NCBI RefSeq assembly: GCF_000183745.1
Contig: NC_014761.1
Location: forward strand, 682,001 to 746,000
Direction: 5' to 3'
DNA length: 64,000 nucleotides
Origin: Oceanithermus profundus DSM 14977
GTDB taxonomy: Bacteria > Deinococcota > Deinococci > Deinococcales > Marinithermaceae
Within the stretch, counting starts at the first letter, position 1. Each line of letters starts with the position of its first letter. Positions 21,175-30,977 of this stretch are shown piece after piece. The notes under the pieces are model-generated. The model worked only from the letters and a program-made list of their open reading frames with translations. It did not search any database and was not told the origin of the DNA. Position numbers and translations under genes: made by a program.

Positions 21175-22163
21175 TCTACCTGATCGCCGCGATCAAGGGC
21201 CTGGTCCTGATCCTGCTCCTGCTCTTCGCCTTCGCCTACCTCACCTGGGGCATGCGCCGCGGCCTGGCCCGCTTCCAGGTCCGCCTCGGTCCCAACCGCG
21301 TCGGACCGCTGGGCCTCCTGCAGCCGATCGCCGACGCGGTCAAGGCCATCTTCAAGGAAGACATCTCGGTGGCCAAGGCCGACCGCTTCGTCTACTGGCT
21401 GGCGCCGATCATCTCCTTCACCTTCGCGCTCGCCGCCTTCGCGGTGATCCCGCTGGGGCCCGAAGGCAGCCTCTTCGGCCTCGATCCGTGGGTCGCCGAT
21501 CTCGACGTCGGAATCCTCTACATCTTCGCCGTCGCCGAGCTGGCCGTCTACGGCATCTTCCTCTCCGGCTGGGCCTCGGGGTCGAAGTACAGCCTGATGG
21601 GCGGCATGCGCTCCGCCGCGGGGCTGGTGGGCTACGAGCTGGCGCTGGGCGTCGCGCTGCTGGGTCCGGTGCTCGTCGTGGGCTCGCTCAGCCTGCGCGA
21701 CATCGTGGACTGGCAGGGCCAGTACGGCTGGCTGATCGTCTGGCAGTTCCCGGCCTTCGTCGTCTACTTCATCGCCGCGCTCGCCGAGATGGGGCGCACC
21801 CCTTTCGATTTCGTCGAAGCCGAGCAGGAGCTGGTGGGCGGCTTCTCCACCGAGTACAACAGCATGAAGTTCGTGGCCTTCTACATGGCCGAGCTGCTGC
21901 ACTGGATCACGGCCTCGGCCCTGATCCCGACGCTGTTCCTGGGCGGTTGGCACGCCCCCTTCGGCCTGCCGGAGGTCCCGATCCTGTGGTTGTTCGTCAA
22001 GTGGCTGGTCTTCATCTTCATCGTGATGTGGATCTGGGCCAGCTGGTTCCGCACCCGGTACGACGTGATGATTCGCTTCGCCTGGGGGGTGCTCTTCCCG
22101 GTGGCGCTCGCCTGGTTCCTGGCGACGGCCTACTGGGTGGCCAGCAAAGGAGGAGCCGTATGA
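21171..22163 (+). CDS. nuoH: NADH-quinone oxidoreductase subunit H (Nqo8)
   Basis: 330 aa, about eight membrane helices; links the quinone cavity to the proton pumps. [20 protein letters not shown] (about 38-57) and the acidic loop [19 protein letters not shown] are family hallmarks. About 35 residues shorter than Thermus Nqo8 as I recall it, mainly at the C-terminus. ATG 21171 overlaps the nuoG TGA. Confidence 0.94.
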
Positions 22164-22690
22164 GCGTGTTCGCATTGGCCAAGGCGATGGGGATCACCCT
22201 CAAGCACCTGTTCTCCAAGCCGGTGACCATTCCCTACCCGAGTGCACCGGTGCCCCTGAAGCCGCGGTTCCACGGCCGGCACGTGCTCACCCGGCACCCG
22301 GACGGCCTGGAGAAGTGCATCGGCTGCAGCCTCTGCGCCGCGGCCTGCCCCGCCTACGCCATCTACGTGGAGCCCGATGAGAACGACCCCGAAAACCCGG
22401 TTTCGGCGGGGGAGCGCTACGCCAAGGTCTACGAGATCAACATGCTGCGCTGCATCTTCTGCGGGCTTTGCGAGGAGGCCTGCCCCACCGGGGCGATCGT
22501 GCTGGGCAACGAGTTCGAGCTGGCCGACTACGTCTACTCCGACTTCGTCTACGGCAAGGAAGACCTGCTGGTGGACACCGTGGGCTCCAAGCCGCAGCGG
22601 CGCGAGGCCCAGGTAACCGGCAAGCCGCTGAAGCTGGGCTTCGAGGTCCCCTACGTGCGGCCCGAGCTGGAGGGGGTGAAGTACGAGTGA
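22160..22690 (+). CDS. nuoI: NADH-quinone oxidoreductase subunit I (Nqo9)
   Basis: 176 aa 2[4Fe-4S] ferredoxin-like subunit with clusters N6a and N6b. The two motifs [12 protein letters not shown] (Cys53, 56, 59, 63) and [12 protein letters not shown] (Cys98, 101, 104, 108) match Thermus numbering. ATG 22160 overlaps the nuoH stop and has AGGAGG upstream. Confidence 0.95.
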   Translation: MSVFALAKAMGITLKHLFSKPVTIPYPSAPVPLKPRFHGRHVLTRHPDGLEKCIGCSLCAAACPAYAIYVEPDENDPENPVSAGERYAKVYEINMLRCIFCGLCEEACPTGAIVLGNEFELADYVYSDFVYGKEDLLVDTVGSKPQRREAQVTGKPLKLGFEVPYVRPELEGVKYE

Positions 22691-23244
22691 GCGCCTTCGA
22701 CCTGATCGCCGGGGTGCTGCTGATCGCCAGCGCGCTCGCTGCGGTCACCCTCAAGAACGCGGTGCACGCGGGCCTGGCGCTGGTGGGCAACTTCCTGGTG
22801 CTGGCCACCGTCTACTTCGCGCTCGAGGCCCAGTTCCTCGGTTGGATCCAGATCATCGTCTACGCCGGCGCGGTGATGGTCCTCTTCCTCTTCGTGATCA
22901 TGCTGCTCTTCGACGCCAAGGCCGACGTGGGCGCGGGCCGCATGCCCTGGATGCGGCCGATCGCCGCGGCGCTCGCCGCCGTCTTCTTCCTGGCCCTGGC
23001 CTACGCCTTCTCGGGCGTAGGGCCGGTCCACCCGCTCGCCGAGATCAAGCTGGCCGGGGGGCTGCCGGGTCCGCTGGGGCAGCTGCTCTACGGCCCCTGG
23101 CTCTACGTCGTGCTGCTCATCGCGGTGCTGCTCTTCGCGGCCACGGTGGCCGCGGTGGTGCTGGTGCAGCCCGGGGTGCGCGGGGCGCGCAAGAAGCCCC
23201 AGGTGCTCGAGCGGGAGCGGGAACTCGAGGAGGTGGACCGGTGA
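22687..23244 (+). CDS. nuoJ: NADH-quinone oxidoreductase subunit J (Nqo10)
   Basis: 185 aa, five membrane helices; contains the flexible third helix that gates proton coupling ([19 protein letters not shown]). The last 25 residues are charged and cytoplasmic ([17 protein letters not shown]). GTG 22687 overlaps the nuoI TGA. Confidence 0.93.
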   Translation: MSAFDLIAGVLLIASALAAVTLKNAVHAGLALVGNFLVLATVYFALEAQFLGWIQIIVYAGAVMVLFLFVIMLLFDAKADVGAGRMPWMRPIAAALAAVFFLALAYAFSGVGPVHPLAEIKLAGGLPGPLGQLLYGPWLYVVLLIAVLLFAATVAAVVLVQPGVRGARKKPQVLERERELEEVDR

Positions 23245-23534
23245 GCTACTACCTGCTGCTTTCCGCCCTGCTCTTCGCCATCGGCCTCTACGGCGTGCTG
23301 GCGCGGCGCACGGCGATCCTCATCTTCATGTCCATCGAGCTGATGCTGAACGCGGCCAACCTGGCCTTCGTGGCCTTCGCCCGCACCTCGGGCAACCTCG
23401 ACGGGCAGGTGATGGCGCTGGTGGTCATCGCGCTCGCCGCCGCCGAGGTGGCCGTGGGCCTCGGCATCATCGTCGCGGTCTTCCGCGCCCGCAGCTCCAC
23501 CTCGGTGGACGACCTCGCGGAGCTTAGGGGGTGA
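23241..23534 (+). CDS. nuoK: NADH-quinone oxidoreductase subunit K (Nqo11)
   Basis: 97 aa, three membrane helices. The two buried glutamates of the proton path are seen in [12 protein letters not shown] and [13 protein letters not shown] 23241 overlaps the nuoJ TGA. Confidence 0.93.
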   Translation: MSYYLLLSALLFAIGLYGVLARRTAILIFMSIELMLNAANLAFVAFARTSGNLDGQVMALVVIALAAAEVAVGLGIIVAVFRARSSTSVDDLAELRG

Positions 23535-25363
23535 CCATGCTGCTCCTACTCATCCTTCTCCTGCCGCTCCTGGGCTTCGTCTTCCTGGGGCTCTTTGGCA
23601 AGCACCTGCGCGAGCCCGCGCCGGGCGTGATCGCCTCGGCGCTTACGGGGCTCAGCTTCCTGCTGGTGCTCTACGGGGTGCTGACCGGGGGCGCCGAGTG
23701 GGCGATCAAGGACTGGCTGCCCGGCATTCCCTTCAGCCTCGTCCTCGACTCGCTTTCGGGCTACATGGGGCTGGTGGTTACGGGCATCGGCTTCCTGATC
23801 CACGTCTACGCGATCGGCTACATGCACGGCGACGCGGGGTTCAGCCGCTTCTTCGCCTACCTCAACTTCTTCATCGCCATGATGATGACCCTCGTCCTCG
23901 CCGGCAGCTACCCGGTGATGTTCATCGGCTGGGAGGGCGTGGGTCTGGCCAGCTTCCTGCTGATCGGCTTCTGGTACACCGAGAAGGTCAACGCCGACAG
24001 CGCCCGCAAGGCCTTCATCACCAACCGCATCGGTGACCTGGGCTTCCTGCTGGGCATGGCCCTGCTCTACAGCCTCTTCGGCACCCTCTCGATCGGCGAG
24101 CTGCGCGAAGCCATCGAGGGCAGCACGGTGCTGCCGATGGCGCTCGGCACCGCGGGCTTGCTGCTCTTCGTGGGCGCGGTGGGCAAGAGCGCCCAGGTGC
24201 CGCTGATGGTCTGGTTGCCCGACGCCATGGCGGGCCCCACGCCGGTCAGCGCCCTGATCCACGCGGCCACGATGGTCACCGCCGGCGTCTACCTGATCGC
24301 CCGCAGTTCCTTCCTCTACGCCAACCTGCAGGACGTCTCCTACTTCATCGCCGTCATCGGCCTGGTCACCGCGGCCTACGGGGCGCTCTCCGCCCTGGGG
24401 CAGTGGGACATCAAGAAGATCGTCGCCTACTCGACGATCAGCCAGCTGGGCTACATGTTCCTGGCCGTGGGGGTGGGGGCGTACTGGATCGCGCTCTTCC
24501 ACGTCATGACCCACGCTTTTTACAAGGCCCTCCTCTTCATGGCCTCGGGCTCGGTCATCCACGCCCTCGGCGGCGAGCAGGACGTACGCAAGATGGGCGG
24601 CCTCAAGAAGTACCTGCCGCGCACCCACCTGCACGGCCTCGCGGGCGCGCTCTCGCTCGCCGGCTTCCCGCTGCTCGCCGGGTTCTGGTCCAAGGACGCG
24701 ATCATTACCGCGACGCTCACCTACCCCTTCGGGGGCACGGGCTTCTACCTGGCCGGCCTGGCCGTGGCCTTCCTGACCGCGGTCTACGCGATGCGCTGGT
24801 ACGTGCTCGTCTTCCTGGGCGAGTACAAGGGCAGCGGCCACCCCCACGAGGCGCCGCCGGTGATGACCGTGCCCAACGACGTGCTCGCCCTGGGCGCGGT
24901 CTTCGCGGGTTTCCTGGCCCTCCCCGAGCCGCTTTGGAACCTGGTGGAACCCTACCTGGCCCCGGCACTGGCCCACGTCGAGAAGCACCACATGACGCTC
25001 GGCCTCGAGTGGGGCTTGATCGCCCTCTCGGCGGTGGTGGCGCTGGTCGGCCTCTACCTGGGCTACCTGGCCTTCCGCCGCTGGACGTTGCCGGCTTGGT
25101 ACCTCACCTTCCAGACCTGGTCGACCCAAGCCTTCTACGTGGACCGGGTGTACAACGTCCTGATCGTCAATCCCCTGAAGGAGCTGGCCCTGGTGCTCGC
25201 GCTCTTTGACGGCTTCCTCGACACCGTCTACCTCGCCGCCGCCGGCGTCGGTTCGTGGCTGGGCGGCCTCCTCTCCAGGGTGCAGACGGGCTACGTGCGC
25301 GCCTACGGCGCGCTCATGGTGCTCGGCCTGGTGGCCGTGCTCGTCTGGGGGGTGCTGCGATGA
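23531..25363 (+). CDS. nuoL: NADH-quinone oxidoreductase subunit L (Nqo12)
   Basis: 610 aa antiporter-like proton pump. [18 protein letters not shown] holds the conserved Glu of the fifth core helix, and [20 protein letters not shown] the Lys helix. The C-terminal part (from about 490) is the long lateral helix and its anchor. GTG 23531 overlaps nuoK; ATG 23537 two codons later is equally possible. Confidence 0.94.
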   Translation: MTMLLLLILLLPLLGFVFLGLFGKHLREPAPGVIASALTGLSFLLVLYGVLTGGAEWAIKDWLPGIPFSLVLDSLSGYMGLVVTGIGFLIHVYAIGYMHGDAGFSRFFAYLNFFIAMMMTLVLAGSYPVMFIGWEGVGLASFLLIGFWYTEKVNADSARKAFITNRIGDLGFLLGMALLYSLFGTLSIGELREAIEGSTVLPMALGTAGLLLFVGAVGKSAQVPLMVWLPDAMAGPTPVSALIHAATMVTAGVYLIARSSFLYANLQDVSYFIAVIGLVTAAYGALSALGQWDIKKIVAYSTISQLGYMFLAVGVGAYWIALFHVMTHAFYKALLFMASGSVIHALGGEQDVRKMGGLKKYLPRTHLHGLAGALSLAGFPLLAGFWSKDAIITATLTYPFGGTGFYLAGLAVAFLTAVYAMRWYVLVFLGEYKGSGHPHEAPPVMTVPNDVLALGAVFAGFLALPEPLWNLVEPYLAPALAHVEKHHMTLGLEWGLIALSAVVALVGLYLGYLAFRRWTLPAWYLTFQTWSTQAFYVDRVYNVLIVNPLKELALVLALFDGFLDTVYLAAAGVGSWLGGLLSRVQTGYVRAYGALMVLGLVAVLVWGVLR

Positions 25364-26778
25364 TCCACGTCCTGATCTTCCTCCCGCTCGTCTTCGGTTT
25401 GGCGGCCCTCGTCCTTCCCCGGCAGGCCCGCACGCTCGGCCTCGTGGGGGCGGGCGCGGCCCTGGTGCTCGGTCTGGTGAGCTTCGGCGCCTACCTGGAG
25501 GGCTCGAGCGGGGCCTACCAGGTACCGCTCCTGGCCGAGGCCGGCGTCTACTACGCCGTGGCCTGGGACGGCGTGGGCGCGGTGCTGATGCTCGCGGTCG
25601 TGGTCACGACCTTCCTCGCCCTGCTGGCGGCCCACGACGTGCCGCCGGCGATGGTGGGGCTGGCCCTGCTCATGGAGTCGGGGCTGCTCGGGATCCTGGC
25701 CGCGCGCGACCTCGTCCTCTTCTACGTCTTCTTCGAGGCGACCCTGATTCCCAGCCTGCTCATGCTCGGCCTCTTCGGCGGCGTGGGGCGCGTGCGGGCG
25801 CTCGTCAAGTTCGCGATCTTCACCCTGGTGGGCAGCCTGCTGATGCTCGCGGGCATCCTGGCCGTGCGCTACCTGGGCGGCGCGCCCAGCTTCCTGCTGG
25901 ACGACCTGGTGGCCCACCCGCTCGCGGGCGCCGCCGGAATGTGGGCGTTCGCGGCCTTCCTGATCGCCTTCATGGTCAAGACGCCGCTCTTCCCGCTGCA
26001 CGTCTGGCTGCCCGACTTCCACGCCGAGAACCACCCCTCGGGGCTGGCCGACGCGATGGGTACGCTCTACAAGGTGGGCCTGTTCGGCCTCTTCCGCTGG
26101 GCGCTGCCGCTCTTCCCCGAGGCCTTCCTCGCCTTCCAGCCCTGGCTGCTGGCGCTGGCGGCGCTGACGGCGCTGGGCGCGGCCTGGACCGCCTACGCCC
26201 AGACCGACTGGAAACGGCTCCTCGCCTACGGCGCGCTCTCGCACATGGGCGTGGGGGCGCTGGGCCTCTTCAGCGGCACCCCGGAGGGGGCGCTGGGGGC
26301 GATCTTCCTGCTGGCGGCCTCGGCGGTCTACACCGGCGCGCTCTTCCTCTTCGCCGGCAGCCTGCACCGGCGCTTCGGCACCCTGGACCTGCGCCCCACC
26401 TCGGGCCTGGCCAAGTCGGCGCCGGCGCTGGCGGCGCTGGGGCTGATCCTGGTGCTGGCCATGGTGGGCCTCCCGGGGCTCTCGGGCTTCCCGGGCGAGT
26501 TCATGAACCTGCTCGGCGCCTGGCAGGCCAGCCCCGTCTGGACCTTCGTCGGCTTCCTGGCCGTCATCGCCGCGGCGGCGTACGCGCTGGGGGCCTACCA
26601 GCAGATCTTCCACAACGCCCCTGACAAGCCCGCGGACGACCTGGACGCCTTCGAATGGCAGTGGGGCGCGCTGGCCACGCTCGCAATCGTCTTCATGGGC
26701 GTCTACCCCAAGCTCTTCACGACGGCGCTCCAGCCCGCGGCCGAGGCGCTGGCCGCCCTGCTCGGAGGTGGACGGTGA
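25360..26778 (+). CDS. nuoM: NADH-quinone oxidoreductase subunit M (Nqo13)
   Basis: 472 aa antiporter-like proton pump. Key helices are [15 protein letters not shown] (buried Glu) and [18 protein letters not shown] (Lys and discontinuous helix). Length is close to Thermus Nqo13. The frame is open upstream, but ATG 25360 overlapping the nuoL stop gives the family N-terminus. Confidence 0.94.
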   Translation: MIHVLIFLPLVFGLAALVLPRQARTLGLVGAGAALVLGLVSFGAYLEGSSGAYQVPLLAEAGVYYAVAWDGVGAVLMLAVVVTTFLALLAAHDVPPAMVGLALLMESGLLGILAARDLVLFYVFFEATLIPSLLMLGLFGGVGRVRALVKFAIFTLVGSLLMLAGILAVRYLGGAPSFLLDDLVAHPLAGAAGMWAFAAFLIAFMVKTPLFPLHVWLPDFHAENHPSGLADAMGTLYKVGLFGLFRWALPLFPEAFLAFQPWLLALAALTALGAAWTAYAQTDWKRLLAYGALSHMGVGALGLFSGTPEGALGAIFLLAASAVYTGALFLFAGSLHRRFGTLDLRPTSGLAKSAPALAALGLILVLAMVGLPGLSGFPGEFMNLLGAWQASPVWTFVGFLAVIAAAAYALGAYQQIFHNAPDKPADDLDAFEWQWGALATLAIVFMGVYPKLFTTALQPAAEALAALLGGGR

Positions 26779-28133
26779 CCACGCTCTGGATCCTCTTCCT
26801 GACGGCCCTCGCGGCCACCTTCGTGGGCTTCTTCGCTCCCGCGCGCACGGCCAAGGTCTTCACGCTGCTGGGCCTCGTGGCCGCGCTCGTGAGCCTGGCG
26901 CTCGGCTGGGGCGAGCCTCTTTCCGCCTATGGAGGGCTCTACGTCCTCGACCCCTTTGCCCAGGGGTTCACCCTGGTGATGATCGTGGGCGGCCTGCTGG
27001 CGCTTCTCGCCGACTGCGACTACTTCCAGCGCAAGGGCTGGCCTCCCTTCGAGTACTACGCGCTCGTCGCCTTCGCGGTCCTGGGCGGCCACGTGATGGC
27101 CAGCACCGCGCACCTGGGCGTGATCGTGGTGGGGCTCGAGCTCCTTTCGATCCCGCTCTACGCGCTGGCGGCGAGCCGCCGCGACGAGGCGAGCTACGAG
27201 GCCAGCCTCAAGTACTTCCTGCTGGGGGCGGTGGCCGCGGCCGTCTTCCTCTACGGCATCGCGCTCTACTTCGGCGCCACCGGCGGCTTCGTGCTGGGGG
27301 CCGCGGGCTCGGGGCCGATCTACGCCGCCGCGGTCATGCTGCTGCTCGCGGGTCTGGCCTTCAAGACCGCGCTCGTCCCCTTCCACTGGTGGACGCCGGA
27401 CGTCTACCAGGGCAGCCCCGCGCCGGTCACCCTCTTCATGGCGACCGCGGTCAAGGCGGCGGCCTTCGCCGCCTTCGCCCGGGTGCTGGCCGCGGTGGGG
27501 CTCGAGGGCCCCGTCTTCTACGCACTGGCGGCGCTGGTGCTGCTCACCGTCTTCTGGGGCAACCTCACCGCGATGGTGCAGGGCGAGGCCAAGCGGATGC
27601 TCGCCTACTCCTCGGTGGCCCACGCGGGCTACATCGCCATCGCCCTCTTCGGTCCCGACCCGGCGCCGGCGATGGGCTACTACCTGCTCGCCTACGCGCT
27701 CTCGACCGGGCTCGCCTTCGCGGTGCTGACGCAGCTCGACGACGGCCGGGGCGTGCGGCTCGGGGAGCTGGCGGGGCTTTGGGGCCGCTCGCCGCTGTTG
27801 GGCCTGGGCTGGACCGTCGCCCTCTTCTCGCTCGCAGGCCTGCCGCCGCTGGTGGGTTTCTGGGGCAAGTACCTGGTCTTCCTCGAGGCCGCCCGCGGCG
27901 GCCAGTACCTGCTCGTGGCCCTGGCGCTCTTCGCCGCGGTGATCGCCGCTTACTACTACCTGAAGCTGCTGGGCGCGGCGCTCTTCGCGAAGGCGGAGAA
28001 GGCCGAGAAGATCGTCCTTTCCGGCTCCACGCCGGTGGGGATCGCGCTGGCGACGCTGCTCGTCGTGCTGCTGGGCGTGCTGCCCGGGCTGGGCTTCGGC
28101 CTCTTCACGGCGGCGAACGCGATCGTCCGTTAG
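26775..28133 (+). CDS. nuoN: NADH-quinone oxidoreductase subunit N (Nqo14)
   Basis: 452 aa antiporter-like proton pump, last gene of the operon. VVGLELLSIPLYALAA has the buried Glu and FKTALVPFHWWTPDVYQG the Lys helix. About 25 residues longer than Thermus Nqo14 as I recall it. GTG 26775 overlaps the nuoM TGA. A strong hairpin follows. Confidence 0.94.
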   Translation: MTTLWILFLTALAATFVGFFAPARTAKVFTLLGLVAALVSLALGWGEPLSAYGGLYVLDPFAQGFTLVMIVGGLLALLADCDYFQRKGWPPFEYYALVAFAVLGGHVMASTAHLGVIVVGLELLSIPLYALAASRRDEASYEASLKYFLLGAVAAAVFLYGIALYFGATGGFVLGAAGSGPIYAAAVMLLLAGLAFKTALVPFHWWTPDVYQGSPAPVTLFMATAVKAAAFAAFARVLAAVGLEGPVFYALAALVLLTVFWGNLTAMVQGEAKRMLAYSSVAHAGYIAIALFGPDPAPAMGYYLLAYALSTGLAFAVLTQLDDGRGVRLGELAGLWGRSPLLGLGWTVALFSLAGLPPLVGFWGKYLVFLEAARGGQYLLVALALFAAVIAAYYYLKLLGAALFAKAEKAEKIVLSGSTPVGIALATLLVVLLGVLPGLGFGLFTAANAIVR

Positions 28134-28148
28134 GGCCGGTGTAAAGCC

Positions 28149-28178
28149 CGAGGGCGCGGAGCACGCTCCGCGCCCTCG
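28149..28178. terminator. Bidirectional hairpin after nuoN
   Basis: CGAGGGCGCGGAGC pairs perfectly with GCTCCGCGCCCTCG (14 bp, very short loop). There is no T-tract on either side. It sits between the convergent nuoN and acyl-CoA dehydrogenase genes and would stop transcripts from both. Confidence 0.65.
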
Positions 28179-28192
28179 CTCACGAGGCGGGT

Positions 28193-29353
28193 TCAGGTGA
28201 GGGCGTTCTCGCCGGTGACGTCGCGGCCCAGGATCAGGGTGTGGATGTCGTGGGTGCCCTCGTAGGTGTCCACGGTCTCCAGGTTGAGCATGTGGCGGAT
28301 GGCGTGGTACTCGACGGTGATCCCGTTGGCGCCCAGGATCTCGCGGGCCAGGCGCGCGCTCTTGAGGGCGACGCGGACGTTGTTGCGCTTGGCCAGGGAG
28401 ACGTGGGTGTGCTTGAGGGTGCCCGCGTCCTTCATCTTGCCCAGCTTCCAGGCGAGCAGCAGCCCCTTGGTGTGTTCGCTCAGCATGTAGACGAGCTTGT
28501 CCTGGATCAGCTGGCGGGCGGCGATGGGGCGGCCGAAGGTGATGCGGCTCTTCGAGAACTCGAGCGCCTCGGTGTAGACGGCCTCGAGCGCCCCCAGCAC
28601 CCCCCAGGCGATGCCGTAGCGGGCCTGGGTGAGGCAGGAGAGCGGCGCCCGCAGGCTCCCCGACCCCGGGAGCAGCTGGTCCTTGTGCACGCGCACGTCC
28701 TCGAGCACCAGCTCGCTGGTCACGCTGGCGCGCAGGCTCATCTTGTGGTGGATCTCCGGCGCCGAGAAGCCCGGGGTGTCGGTGGGGACGATGAAGCCCA
28801 GGATCTTGCCTTCCTCGTCCTTGGCCCAGACGATGGCGATCTGGGCGATGGAGCCGTTGGTGATCCACATCTTGGTGCCGTTGAGGACGTAGTGGTCGCC
28901 GTCCTTCACGGCCTTGGTCTTCATGTTGCCGCCGGGGTCGGAGCCGCCGTCGGGCTCGGTGAGGCCGAAGGCGCCGACGATCTCGCCCGCCGCCAGCTTG
29001 GGCAGGTATTCCCGCTTCTGTTCCTCGGAGCCGTAGGCGTAGATGGGGTACATGACCAAAGCGCCCTGGACGCTGGCGAAGCTGCGCAGGCCCGAGTCGA
29101 CGCGCTCCAGCTCGTACATGATCAAGCCGTAGGCGTTGGCCGAGACGCCCGCCGCCCCGTACTCCTCGGGTAGGTTCGAGCCCAGGAAGCCCATCTCGCC
29201 GAAGGCGCGCACCAGGTGGCGGGGGAACTCGCCCCGCTCCCACCAGTCGCGGATGTGGGGCATGACCTCGGCGTCCAGAAACTTGCGGGCCGCTGCTTGA
29301 ACTTGCCGTTCTTCGGGGCTGAACAACTCCGTGACCTGGTAGTAGTCGAGCAT
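28193..29353 (-). CDS. Acyl-CoA dehydrogenase, glutaryl-CoA dehydrogenase-like
   Basis: 386 aa FAD enzyme oxidising an acyl-CoA. AFGLTEPDGGSDPG and WITNGSIAQ are FAD-binding signatures. DTYEGTHDIHTLILGR near the C-terminus carries the catalytic Glu, and this segment with the overall sequence resembles glutaryl-CoA dehydrogenases more than short-chain enzymes. ATG 29353 is chosen; GTG 29356 is adjacent. Stands alone, convergent with nuo. Substrate (glutaryl-CoA in Lys/Trp breakdown) is inference. Confidence 0.82.
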   Translation of the reverse strand: MLDYYQVTELFSPEERQVQAAARKFLDAEVMPHIRDWWERGEFPRHLVRAFGEMGFLGSNLPEEYGAAGVSANAYGLIMYELERVDSGLRSFASVQGALVMYPIYAYGSEEQKREYLPKLAAGEIVGAFGLTEPDGGSDPGGNMKTKAVKDGDHYVLNGTKMWITNGSIAQIAIVWAKDEEGKILGFIVPTDTPGFSAPEIHHKMSLRASVTSELVLEDVRVHKDQLLPGSGSLRAPLSCLTQARYGIAWGVLGALEAVYTEALEFSKSRITFGRPIAARQLIQDKLVYMLSEHTKGLLLAWKLGKMKDAGTLKHTHVSLAKRNNVRVALKSARLAREILGANGITVEYHAIRHMLNLETVDTYEGTHDIHTLILGRDVTGENALT

Positions 29354-29441
29354 CACGAACCTCGCTTCCTAGCCCCAAGCATACGGAGAGCCCCCGCGCC
29401 TGGCAAGGGAACGGCGTCCGCCCGGCGCCCCCGCCGGGGCT

Positions 29442-29470
29442 TTGACAAGCCGCATAAAGATACGTACGAT
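29442..29470 (+). promoter_or_regulatory. Sigma-A promoter of the TAXI-TRAP operon
   Basis: TTGACA (29442-29447), 17 nt, TACGAT (29465-29470): the best consensus promoter in the window. Predicted transcription start near 29477, followed by GGGAGGTG before ATG 29501. The remainder of the 29354-29500 gap shows nothing else. Confidence 0.8.
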
Positions 29471-29500
29471 GTAGGCGGACAGGATACTCGGGAGGTGTAT

Positions 29501-30472
29501 ATGAAGCTCACGCGTGGACTCGTTGTACTGGCCCTGTTGCTAGCCGTGGGCCTGGCCTTCGGTCAGGTCAAGCGCATCTCGCTCGCCACCGGCGGTACCG
29601 GTGGCGTTTACTACCCCCTGGGCGGCGGCATCGCCCAGATCTGGACCGACTACGTCCAGGGCGTCGAGGCCAGCGCCGAGGTGACCGGCGCCTCGGTCGA
29701 GAACGTTCGCCTGGTGGCGGGCGGAGAGGCCCAGGCGGCGCTGGGCACCAGCGGCGTGGTCGTGCAGGCCTACAAGGGGGAGGGCAAGTTCAAGGGCAAG
29801 CCCCAGCCCATCCTCGCCATCGGGGCCATGTACCCCAACGCCTGGCAGTTCGTGACCGTGGCCGAGACCGGCATCAAGAAGATCGCCGACATCAAGGGCA
29901 AGCGCGTCTCCACCGGCGCCCCCGGTTCGGGCACGGCGGTGATGACCCGGGCCATCCTCGAGACCCTCGGCTTCAAGCCCGGTAAGGACTTCAAGGAGTT
30001 CCGCCTCTCCTTCGCCGAGCAGGTTTCGGCCCTCAAGGACGGCACCATCGACGTCGGCTCCTGGTCCGTGGGCCTCGGCCCCGGTTCGCTGGTCGACCTC
30101 GCGACCACCCGCCAGATGGTCCTCATCTGCATGACCCCCGAGGAGCAGGCCAAGGTCTCGGCGGAGAACCCCTACTACAAGCCGTTCACCATCCCCGCCG
30201 GCACCTACAAGGGCGTCGACTACGACTGCCTGACCGTGGGCACCCCCAACGTCCTCTTCGTGAACGCCGACGAGGACACCGAGCTCGTCTACCAGCTCAC
30301 CAAGGCGCTCTTCGAGCACGTAGACGAACTGGGCCAGATCCACCCCGCGGGCAAGACGATCAGCCCCGAGTACGTGCTGAAGGCCACCCTGATCCCGCTG
30401 CACCCCGGCGCGATCAAGTACTACGAGGAAATCGGCCTGACCGTGCCCGACCACCTGAAGCCCGCCAAGTAA
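29501..30472 (+). CDS. TAXI-family TRAP transporter solute-binding protein
   Basis: 323 aa periplasmic binding protein. Signal peptide about residues 1-21 (LLLAVGLAFGQ). The mature start KRISLATGGTGGVYYPLGGGIA is the TAXI-family signature. Substrates of TAXI systems include glutamate and dicarboxylates, but none can be assigned here. ATG 29501 has GGGAGGTG. First gene of a three-gene transporter unit and expected to be made in excess over the permease. Confidence 0.9.
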   Translation: MKLTRGLVVLALLLAVGLAFGQVKRISLATGGTGGVYYPLGGGIAQIWTDYVQGVEASAEVTGASVENVRLVAGGEAQAALGTSGVVVQAYKGEGKFKGKPQPILAIGAMYPNAWQFVTVAETGIKKIADIKGKRVSTGAPGSGTAVMTRAILETLGFKPGKDFKEFRLSFAEQVSALKDGTIDVGSWSVGLGPGSLVDLATTRQMVLICMTPEEQAKVSAENPYYKPFTIPAGTYKGVDYDCLTVGTPNVLFVNADEDTELVYQLTKALFEHVDELGQIHPAGKTISPEYVLKATLIPLHPGAIKYYEEIGLTVPDHLKPAK

Positions 30473-30482
30473 CCGACCTGCG

Positions 30483-30977
30483 ATGAACAGGGCCCCCGCT
30501 GCGCTCGCCGCCTTGGGGGCCCTGCTGTTGTTCCTCTGGTTGGCCTGGCCGGTCACGGTGCTGCAGGTGGGCATCGAAGGGGTCGGGCCGCTCTTCTTCC
30601 CGGTACGGGAGGGGACCGTGGTGGAGCTGAGCTGGGTGCACTCGGTGTCGGCCATCCCCGTGCGCGAGGTCTTCCGGGTGGCGGGCGGCGAGCTCTGGCT
30701 CGAGGAGACCCACAACCCCTGGTTCGCCGCGGGGCTGGGCGAGATCGCGGGCCGCGGCCGCACCGTGGCCGAGGCCGACCACGGCGTGGCCATCGTCGAC
30801 ATCCACGAGCGCGCCGAGGGCATGGCCCTGCGCATCGGCAGCCCCGAGATCCACCACACGGTGGCGGTCGCCGGCGCGCGCTGCGACCTCTCCCGCCTGG
30901 CCCCGCACAAGCGGGCGGTCTTCGAGGTGCTGACCCTGCCCCGGGTCTACACGTTGCGAGGAGTACGCTGTGAGTGA
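30483..30977 (+). CDS. DUF1850 protein, TRAP partner
   Basis: 164 aa with one N-terminal membrane or signal helix (about 6-28) and a beta-rich domain carrying LSWVHSVSAIPVREVFRV, the DUF1850 hallmark. This family is repeatedly found between TAXI binding proteins and fused TRAP permeases; its job is unknown. It sits 10 nt after the binding protein and overlaps the permease by 8 bp. Confidence 0.82.
   Translation: MNRAPAALAALGALLLFLWLAWPVTVLQVGIEGVGPLFFPVREGTVVELSWVHSVSAIPVREVFRVAGGELWLEETHNPWFAAGLGEIAGRGRTVAEADHGVAIVDIHERAEGMALRIGSPEIHHTVAVAGARCDLSRLAPHKRAVFEVLTLPRVYTLRGVRCE

Noticed and set aside
30483-30977. DUF1850 gene as a novel transporter component
   Set aside because: DUF1850 is a recurrent neighbour of TAXI-TRAP systems, so the arrangement is already known.
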